Notes under the pieces: model-generated | The model's input: the letters and a program-made list of their open reading frames with translations, nothing else | Told to the model about the DNA's origin: nothing | Database searches by the model: none | Translations under genes and position numbers: made by a program | Shown: in pieces, positions 55,129 to 59,765 of the stretch | How positions within the stretch are numbered: the first letter of the stretch is position 1 | Layout: each line of letters begins with the position of its first letter | DNA from: a virus | Reading direction: 5' to 3' (one strand) | Length of the DNA stretch: 59,765 bases | Virus record (IMG/VR): IMGVR_UViG_3300046462_000884 | Coordinates: 1 to 59,765 of that record

Positions 55129-55473
55129 ATGCCAGTTCTAGCCCGGGCTCGAGGTCGACGATACGAAATCTCGACGCCCGCGTCAGGGTTCAGCGTTGAT
55201 ACAGCCCCCTTCCCTAGCCTCTTGTTTACCCCGATTGGTACTATCGGGAGAGTGAGCCTATTCTATGTGCACTAAGACTAAGCAATTGGGGGTAGTTTGC
55301 CGTCTCACTAGCGCCGATCTGGGCTGCTAGGCGCCTACCTAAGGGCCTCGAAGGCGGGCTCGTGGCACCTGGAGGCTGCTAGCGGCCTCCAATGGGCTGT
55401 TTTGAACGCACCTAGCCACCCCCGTAGAGCTGGTTGCCCTTCAGAGGTGGCTGTCAGGCGCTAGGCGCCGTTC
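55129..55473. other. 345-bp non-coding region beside the replication initiator candidate
   Basis: No convincing frame is seen. Palindromic elements: CCCGAT/ATCGGG (55230-55248), TAGGCGCCTA (55328-55337), GGAGGC/GCCTCC (55371-55390) and GGCGC-TAG-GCGCC (55457-55469). CTAG and GCACCT recur. It lies directly downstream of the candidate replication gene and may hold an origin or a terminator. Confidence 0.45.
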
Positions 55474-56355
55474 TTAGTGCTCAGGCGGACCCCTGCTGCC
55501 CTCGGGCGTTCGCACGCCTCTAGCGGGCCACCAGGAGCCTTCTCGAGGCTTAGCGTTTGCGCGGCGAATACCCGCTATCCAATCGAGCAGCGCCTCTTCG
55601 CTCTCGTCGCGAGGCTCGACGGGCAGAACCGGACGGATCTCGGGCCAAGCGCCAAGCAAGCGATACTGGTTGTAGGCCCAGACCTCGAGCTGCCCCTCTG
55701 CGTTGTGCCGCGGGCGACCTCGAAGCCAAGCTGGCGTCTCCCACCCGTAGGGTTGCGAGGTCTCGATCAGCCCGGCTTCGCGCATCTCGCGGATATAGCC
55801 GCTGACCGTGTTGCGATGCAGCGGCGTGAACTGGTGCGTGTGGTCTTTGCGTATCCAGTCACCAAGGAGATTGCGAAAGGCGCCTATCGGCAGCCCGAGG
55901 ACCTTACCGTTCGTCTGCAACATCGCCTGGAGCGCGACTAGGCGCAGGCGGTGCCTGGCTGACGGCCCGTCAAAGTTCCGCACACGCCCCGTTGGCGTGA
56001 GCATGGCATTGCCTATCGCCTCGGCGACCCAGTCTGGGTTCGCTTGCCTCGTTGCCTCGAGAAAGGCGTCGTTGAAATGGTCACCCGCCAGCGTAGCCGC
56101 GAGACCGAATTGATTGATGGTGAGTAGCCGAGGGACGCCGCTACAAGTGGCTCTGAGGTGCAGAAGACGCGTCTCCTGCGTCACTTCTGCCTCTACATAA
56201 GCGAGTACATTCCGCACTTTCCGCGCTCCAACCACAGTGGGCTGGATATGCGTGGCGAGAATATAGTGCCCAAGCTCTATCCGCCGCGCGTGACGGTCGC
56301 GAGCCACCTTTGATGGCTTGCATTCGTCTGTATGTCGCGGTAGTTCTGCTTGCAT
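55474..56355 (-). CDS. candidate plasmid replication initiator (winged helix, 293 aa)
   Basis: A basic protein whose middle contains a winged-helix-like part (THQFTPLHRNTVSGYIREMR, EAGLIETSQPYGW). The N-terminal region has HARRIELGHYILATHIQPTV; the C-terminus is Arg/Pro-rich. Such proteins lie next to parA genes and bind origins in plasmids. A perfect 7-bp stem-loop (56360-56380) sits immediately before its ATG 56355 and a plus-strand terminator lies further upstream, which would fit antisense copy control. The Rep assignment is by context and HTH only. Confidence 0.45.
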   Translation of the reverse strand: MQAELPRHTDECKPSKVARDRHARRIELGHYILATHIQPTVVGARKVRNVLAYVEAEVTQETRLLHLRATCSGVPRLLTINQFGLAATLAGDHFNDAFLEATRQANPDWVAEAIGNAMLTPTGRVRNFDGPSARHRLRLVALQAMLQTNGKVLGLPIGAFRNLLGDWIRKDHTHQFTPLHRNTVSGYIREMREAGLIETSQPYGWETPAWLRGRPRHNAEGQLEVWAYNQYRLLGAWPEIRPVLPVEPRDESEEALLDWIAGIRRANAKPREGSWWPARGVRTPEGSRGPPEH

Positions 56356-56359
56356 GAGT

Positions 56360-56380
56360 CGAAGCGGTAGAGACGCTTCG
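56360..56380 (-). promoter_or_regulatory. stem-loop before the Rep-like start codon
   Basis: CGAAGCG (56360-56366) and CGCTTCG (56374-56380) pair perfectly with loop GTAGAGA. In the minus-strand mRNA this stem ends 4 nt before the start codon and could block ribosome access. Confidence 0.55.
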
Positions 56381-56434
56381 TGCTCGAGGGAGAAACTGAG
56401 GCCGCCAAGCCTGGTCTCTCCTGCCCTAATTCAG

Positions 56435-56472
56435 GCCCCCATCGCCGAAATGCGGTGGGGGCTTTTGTTTTC
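56435..56472 (+). terminator. strong plus-strand Rho-independent terminator
   Basis: GCCCCCA (56435-56441) pairs with TGGGGGC (56456-56462), with inner CGC/GCG, followed by TTTTGTTTTC. No plus-strand gene lies upstream; the upstream plus-strand sequence is antisense to the Rep-like gene and its leader. The obvious reading is the end of a small antisense RNA. Confidence 0.75.
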
Positions 56473-56592
56473 GGGCCGAGCTGTATGTTTGTGGTGTCGC
56501 CGGGCATACCTGGATGCCACCGCGCCACACAAGCACAATCAGCTTGGGCTAGTTTCTTTTCCGCCGGATTGAAGGGAACTGCGTAAGCCGGC

Positions 56593-56916
56593 TCACAGTT
56601 CGGGCTTGCTGTCCGCGATCGGCAGCCGTACGCCGAGCGAGTGATAGGCGATATCGGCGAGGAGCCGAAGCACGTGCCGCGGCACGTAGCAGTTGTTCGC
56701 TCGGAGCTCGCGCTCAAACACGAGCTCGACGCGATGCACCTCAGGGTCTGGACAATCAGGACATTCTTGCATGCCTGACTTTACCAGCTCCTTGTCGTCG
56801 AGGCGTCGATGAACGCGACTCCAAGCCTTGGCCTCGACGCGCCGCCCCCGCCACCCGCCCCCGTTCTTCGCACCTGCGTGCTCGGTCTTGTTCACGCTTA
56901 GCCGCACTCTTGACAT
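56593..56916 (-). CDS. hypothetical basic protein (107 aa)
   Basis: ATG 56916 (MSRVRLSVNKTEHAGAKNGG) is chosen. A Gly/Arg/Lys-rich basic N-terminus (WRGRRVEAKAWSRVHRRLDD) is followed by a knuckle CPDCPD and an alpha/beta C-terminus. The start lies beside CTAG-pair site 8, divergent from parA. Function unknown; nucleic-acid binding is possible. Confidence 0.5.
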   Translation of the reverse strand: MSRVRLSVNKTEHAGAKNGGGWRGRRVEAKAWSRVHRRLDDKELVKSGMQECPDCPDPEVHRVELVFERELRANNCYVPRHVLRLLADIAYHSLGVRLPIADSKPEL

Positions 56917-56938
56917 ACATCTAGATACCATCTAGCTT
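56910..56938 (+). promoter_or_regulatory. candidate parA promoter containing CTAG-pair motif, site 8
   Basis: TTGACA (56910-56915), 17-bp spacer, TAGCTT (56933-56938, poor -10). The spacer and -10 hold ATCTAG-ATACC-ATCTAG-C (56919-56936), two perfect half-sites 11 bp apart. Binding there would block RNA polymerase, the standard design of autoregulated parAB promoters. The GTG start of parA is only 7 bp after the -10, so the message may be leaderless. Confidence 0.5.
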
Positions 56939-56944
56939 GCACGG

Positions 56945-57577
56945 GTGCATACGATTGTCGCGTTTGTCTCCCAAAAGGGAGGCGTCGGTAAATCATCTCT
57001 AGCTCGGGCGTTTGCTCGAGAGTCAGCTGCAGCTGGGCTGGATGTCCGCATAGCAGACCTAGACACACAACAAGGTACGTCAGTTGAGTGGTCCCGCTCT
57101 CGGCTCGAAAACGAGTACGAGCCTACCGTGGCCGTCGAGGCCTTTGGTTCTGCTAAGCATGCACTCTCGAAGGCCCGCTGCGACCTGCTGGTCATTGATG
57201 CACCCGCACGGACGTCTGCCGGCACACTCGAGCTAGCGCAAGCCGCCGACCTAGTCGTGCAACCTAGCGGCGCGAGCCTCGACGACCTGCGCCCCTGCGT
57301 GCGTGAGTTCCTCGCGCTGCAGAAGAAAGGCATCAAGCCGAAGAAATTGGTCGTCGCTCTCACTCGCATCGCGACCGACTATGAAGCTGCCGCCGCACGC
57401 GACTACCTGCACGAGGCTGGCATTGTCGTGCTCGAGAGTTATGTTCCCGAGCAGGCAGCCTATCGCGCCGCTCAGAACAAAGGCCGGGCACTCACCGAGA
57501 CGCCCTACGAGACTCTGAACCAACAAGCGGAGCGGTTGCTCCAAAACGTCATCGATCTGATTGGAGGCAAACGATAA
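56945..57577 (+). CDS. parA: ParA-family partition ATPase
   Basis: Deviant Walker A QKGGVGKSS (10-18), with signature Lys11 and catalytic Lys16, Walker A' ADLDTQQGTS (37-46) and Walker B LLVIDAPA. Short ParA (210 aa) without an N-terminal HTH, the type Ib plan, in which a small DNA-binding partner encoded next binds the centromere and regulates the promoter. It would segregate a low-copy plasmid form of this phage. Its TAA overlaps the partner ATG. Confidence 0.92.
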   Translation: MHTIVAFVSQKGGVGKSSLARAFARESAAAGLDVRIADLDTQQGTSVEWSRSRLENEYEPTVAVEAFGSAKHALSKARCDLLVIDAPARTSAGTLELAQAADLVVQPSGASLDDLRPCVREFLALQKKGIKPKKLVVALTRIATDYEAAAARDYLHEAGIVVLESYVPEQAAYRAAQNKGRALTETPYETLNQQAERLLQNVIDLIGGKR

Positions 57578-57882
57578 TGGCTACGGATATGACGATGATC
57601 AAGGGTAAGAAGAAGGCCAAGTCGCTCGGCATCCCGCCCCGCGATCCATCGCGCAATCTCTCGGCACCCGAGGTCGCGCCCGCGAGCGACGAAGACGAGC
57701 AAGGGCTGCCCGACATGCGCATGATGAACCGCAGCGCTCGGACCATTGCGTTTGCGACGAAGGTCAAGCCATCGACTGCCCGGCGCATCAACACGCTCGC
57801 CATCTCGCAGCGCAAGCGGATCGTCGAACTGCTCGAAGACATGGTCGACGTCTACGAGGCCCACGTGCGAGGCGAGCCGTGA
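57577..57882 (+). CDS. small ParA partner, probably centromere-binding (ParB/ParG-like)
   Basis: A 101-aa protein: a disordered, basic then Pro/Asp-rich N-terminus (KGKKKAKSLGIPP) followed by a C-terminal ribbon-helix-helix-like unit (RTIAFATKVKPSTARRINTL, then QRKRIVELLEDMVDVYEAHV). This is the plan of ParG/Omega-type centromere proteins, with a mobile N-tail that stimulates ParA. It overlaps parA by 1 nt. It is a leading candidate to bind the CTAG-pair motif present in the parA promoter. Confidence 0.65.
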   Translation: MATDMTMIKGKKKAKSLGIPPRDPSRNLSAPEVAPASDEDEQGLPDMRMMNRSARTIAFATKVKPSTARRINTLAISQRKRIVELLEDMVDVYEAHVRGEP

Positions 57883-58121
57883 TCGGACCGGGCAGGTACG
57901 ACGATATTGTCACTGAGCTGCGAGAGCGGCTAGGGGCACAAGGTGTGCTCCTAGTGGTGATCAACGGCAAGCGTGGCAATGGCGTCTCGCAACAGCTGGC
58001 GGCGAGATCCGAGCGAGAGGCTCATCAGCTGGCCGCGGCTCTCGCTGGCATCCTCACCGACGTCGCCAAGGGCCTCAGCGGCGAAGTGACGAGCGTGCTC
58101 GAGCCGAAGAACAAGGCGTGA
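57879..58121 (+). CDS. conserved phage protein (80 aa)
   Basis: The start MIGPGRYDDIVTELRERLGA and GVLLVVINGKRGNGVSQQLA match a very common short phage family (GxYDDxCTxVREx, VxxGxxGSGFSVQ). GTG 57879 is in a 4-nt overlap. Function unknown. Confidence 0.65.
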   Translation: MIGPGRYDDIVTELRERLGAQGVLLVVINGKRGNGVSQQLAARSEREAHQLAAALAGILTDVAKGLSGEVTSVLEPKNKA

Positions 58122-58339
58122 ACAAGAGCTGCCGCGCAGCTTTCAATCTCTACGGCGGCCATCACAAGAAACAACGGCAGAACTACACCCTCGTGCCTCG
58201 CGGTACCGAGGGTGTAGTCACGTCTGAGCAGGTCGACGAAGACGGCTCGGCGTTCGTCACGGCCAAGTTCATGATCGAGGGGCGCTTGGTCTATGTCCGA
58301 TGCGCTTTGGCGGCAGTGCAGCTCGCGTCATCGTTGTAG
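58118..58339 (+). CDS. hypothetical protein (73 aa)
   Basis: A basic N-terminus (MNKSCRAAFNLYGGHHKKQR) and a beta-rich remainder (FVTAKFMIEGRLVYVRCALA). It is the last gene of the partition operon; it overlaps the convergent glycosyltransferase gene by 49 nt. Function unknown. Confidence 0.5.
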   Translation: MNKSCRAAFNLYGGHHKKQRQNYTLVPRGTEGVVTSEQVDEDGSAFVTAKFMIEGRLVYVRCALAAVQLASSL

Positions 58340-59019
58340 GGCGTAAGCAATACACGCGGCACACGATAGGGATGCACGGGCTGGTCGCCGATGGCCTCGA
58401 GGTCTGACCAATCGAGCAGAGCGCCGCTCAGATGTTCGCCGAGCCACACGCGAGCACGGGCCGACTCGGGCGCGAAGCGGTGCCCGAACGTCGACGCGAT
58501 GCTTCCGTCGCCGCTCAGGTGGTCGCAGATGTTGGGCACGGGTACGAACACCTCGAGCGCGTGCGCGTGCGCGAATGCCTTGAGCCGCTCGTCATCCCAC
58601 GGTCCCCACGTAGCGCCGCAGAGTGGCTCGCGCGCGGCAATCCATGCGAGCGCATCGTCGCCGAGCTGCCGGGGCAAGACGAGGCATTGAACGAACTGCA
58701 GCGAGCGTGTCGAGGCCCATCGCATGCGTCGGGCGTGCGCAAGCTCTACTTGGTCGCGCGGCAGCCAACCAGAAACGATGTCGCGCGGTCGGAGCTCGAC
58801 AAGCCGCTCGAGAGTGGTTCGAAAGTCGCGACAGACTGCGATGTCGTCAGCGAGTATCGCGACGTGCGAGACCTCGGGCTCGGCGCGCGTGCATAGCTTC
58901 CATGTCTCGCGCCATGCGTGCCAGCAGCCGAGCCGCTGCGTGTCAACATAGACGTGCACGGTGCCGCCGATGCGCAGGGCGAGCCGCTCGCGAGGTGCGC
59001 GGCGCTCATCGACGGTCAT
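58291..59019 (-). CDS. putative glycosyltransferase (about 242 aa)
   Basis: VHVYVDTQRLGCWHAWRETW then HVAILADDIAVCRDF resembles the nucleotide-sugar region of small glycosyltransferases, with ADD in the DxD position; VPVPNICDHLSGDGSIAST later is a pattern seen in phage and bacterial family members. ATG 59019 is chosen; GTG 59040 overlaps the fibre stop. Encoded right after the fibre gene, it could decorate the fibre or the host surface. The family assignment is tentative. Confidence 0.5.
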   Translation of the reverse strand: MTVDERRAPRERLALRIGGTVHVYVDTQRLGCWHAWRETWKLCTRAEPEVSHVAILADDIAVCRDFRTTLERLVELRPRDIVSGWLPRDQVELAHARRMRWASTRSLQFVQCLVLPRQLGDDALAWIAAREPLCGATWGPWDDERLKAFAHAHALEVFVPVPNICDHLSGDGSIASTFGHRFAPESARARVWLGEHLSGALLDWSDLEAIGDQPVHPYRVPRVLLTPYNDDASCTAAKAHRT

Positions 59020-59030
59020 GACGCCGACTG

Positions 59031-59765
59031 CTAGCCCCACACAATACCCGTGAGAGCTGATTGATTCTCGGTCACGGCATCAGCGTACCAAGTGTTAGTG
59101 GCAGTGCTCGTGCCTTTTTCGAGCCACTTATAGGCGCCGACGCCGAGGGGCGCCGTATCGTTGAGATAGGCGGTTACCTGCACGGTGCCGACAGTGGTGT
59201 TCACCGTAACATTTGCTCTAGCTCCTGTCTGAAGGCCCGTGAGGGGCGTGGAGATAGCCACGGTGGCTTTATCAGTTGCGCTAGTGCCGGTGCTACTCAC
59301 GATGCCGAGTAGTGTCAGTGCAATTGCATCGGTGGCTAAGCCAGCGATGGTGTCGATCTGCGCGTTGGCACTGCCGTTAGCTTGCCGATATGTGCCGGTT
59401 GAGTAGCTCCAGTCAGAGCTTCCTGAGAGCAGGGTAACGTTGGCTTGGATGCGATTGCTAACGTTCCAGATATCTATACCCGCGGGTGCCGTGGTCATTA
59501 CAGACGATCGACGTATTTGATAGGTCGTCGCGCTACGCGGTCTGACGGTGCCGAGGTAACGACGCGTCGGATCGCCGGGCTTCACCCATACGCCCGTGGT
59601 TTGCGATAAGGGTGTTACGCGCGCGTTGGCGCTTGCCCAGTTGACAACCTCGAGGATGATTGTGGTCCCGTTCCAAGCAGCATAGACATCGAACGGTAAG
59701 CCCGCTGTTCGCGTTGCAAGCGCATATGAAGGCTGTGAGGTCGGTGCTCGGAAATACCATCGAGA
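59031..59765 (-). CDS. tail fibre-like protein, C-terminal part (enters from right end)
   Basis: The frame is open from base 59765 (first codon TCT) to the stop at 59031-59033; 244 residues are visible. The block YALATRTAGLPFDVYAAWNG, GVWVKPGDPTRRYLGT, and later beta repeats ending YADAVTENQSALTGIVWG is a C-terminal domain that I know from phage tail proteins (LPYDVFAY, TRRYLGT). Its N-terminus is probably the fragment at 1-344. A simple end-to-end join is out of frame by one base, so some sequence is missing between the two ends. Confidence 0.75.
   Translation of the reverse strand, partial: SRWYFRAPTSQPSYALATRTAGLPFDVYAAWNGTTIILEVVNWASANARVTPLSQTTGVWVKPGDPTRRYLGTVRPRSATTYQIRRSSVMTTAPAGIDIWNVSNRIQANVTLLSGSSDWSYSTGTYRQANGSANAQIDTIAGLATDAIALTLLGIVSSTGTSATDKATVAISTPLTGLQTGARANVTVNTTVGTVQVTAYLNDTAPLGVGAYKWLEKGTSTATNTWYADAVTENQSALTGIVWG

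Noticed and set aside
56318-56572. 84-aa plus-strand frame across the terminator at 56435
   Set aside because: The frame runs straight through a strong terminator stem and has no ribosome binding site or protein-like composition.

Overview
The window is an almost complete genome of a short-tailed, podovirus-like phage, GC-rich (about 60% by eye), that looks able to persist as a plasmid. The virion genes form one long minus-strand block: small terminase candidate, large terminase, P22-like portal, scaffold, HK97-type capsid, tail adaptor, tail nozzle and three very large internal or ejection-type proteins. No tape measure, sheath or tyrosine integrase is visible. I cannot name the host. Many small proteins belong to families I know only from environmental phage contigs.

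Layout. (1) 1-1981 and 59031-59765: virion-surface genes. The N-terminus of one tail-fibre-like gene runs off the left end, and the C-terminus of the same kind of protein comes in from the right end, so the sequence is circular or circularly permuted with a small piece missing. (2) 2733-3050: an origin-like segment packed with GATC/GGATCC sites beside a primase-helicase. (3) 5194-18578: a plus-strand early operon with serine recombinase, SF2 helicase, family A DNA polymerase, VRR-NUC nuclease, dNTP diphosphohydrolase, adenine methyltransferase, Cas4/RecB-like nuclease, deoxyribonucleotidase, an HNH-RNA ligase fusion and DNA-binding proteins. It closes with a strong terminator. A degenerate amidase lies inside it on the minus strand. 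(4) 18565-42932: the minus-strand virion block. (5) 42939-45041: small accessory genes, including three tandem paralogues. (6) 45042-46195: a repeat-rich non-coding stretch that ends in a large folded RNA leader. (7) 46196-49984: a plus-strand cassette series in which nearly every separately initiated gene has its own stem-loop just before its ribosome binding site. (8) 50009-55128: mixed accessory genes, including a Uma2-family nuclease, a ParDE-like toxin-antitoxin pair and a PadR-like regulator. (9) 55129-58339: a plasmid-maintenance module with a candidate replication initiator, a plus-strand terminator that suggests an antisense RNA, ParA, and a small basic ParA partner. (10) 58291-59019: a putative glycosyltransferase beside the fibre gene.

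Two sequence systems stand out as possibly undescribed. The first is an 18-bp motif, ATCTAGATNNNWNYTAGC, with two CTAG-like centres 11 bp apart. I find it nine times, all at gene borders or in gene-free DNA and next to genes in almost every module, including the parA promoter. It could be the operator of a genome-wide lysogeny, partition or copy-number regulator. The second is the large folded RNA leader at 46014-46195 followed by the stem-loop-per-gene series to 48857. It resembles RNA-based antitermination, mRNA processing or translational control applied to a row of accessory genes. A GATC-dense, AT-rich origin candidate together with a phage-encoded adenine methyltransferase suggests methylation-gated replication.
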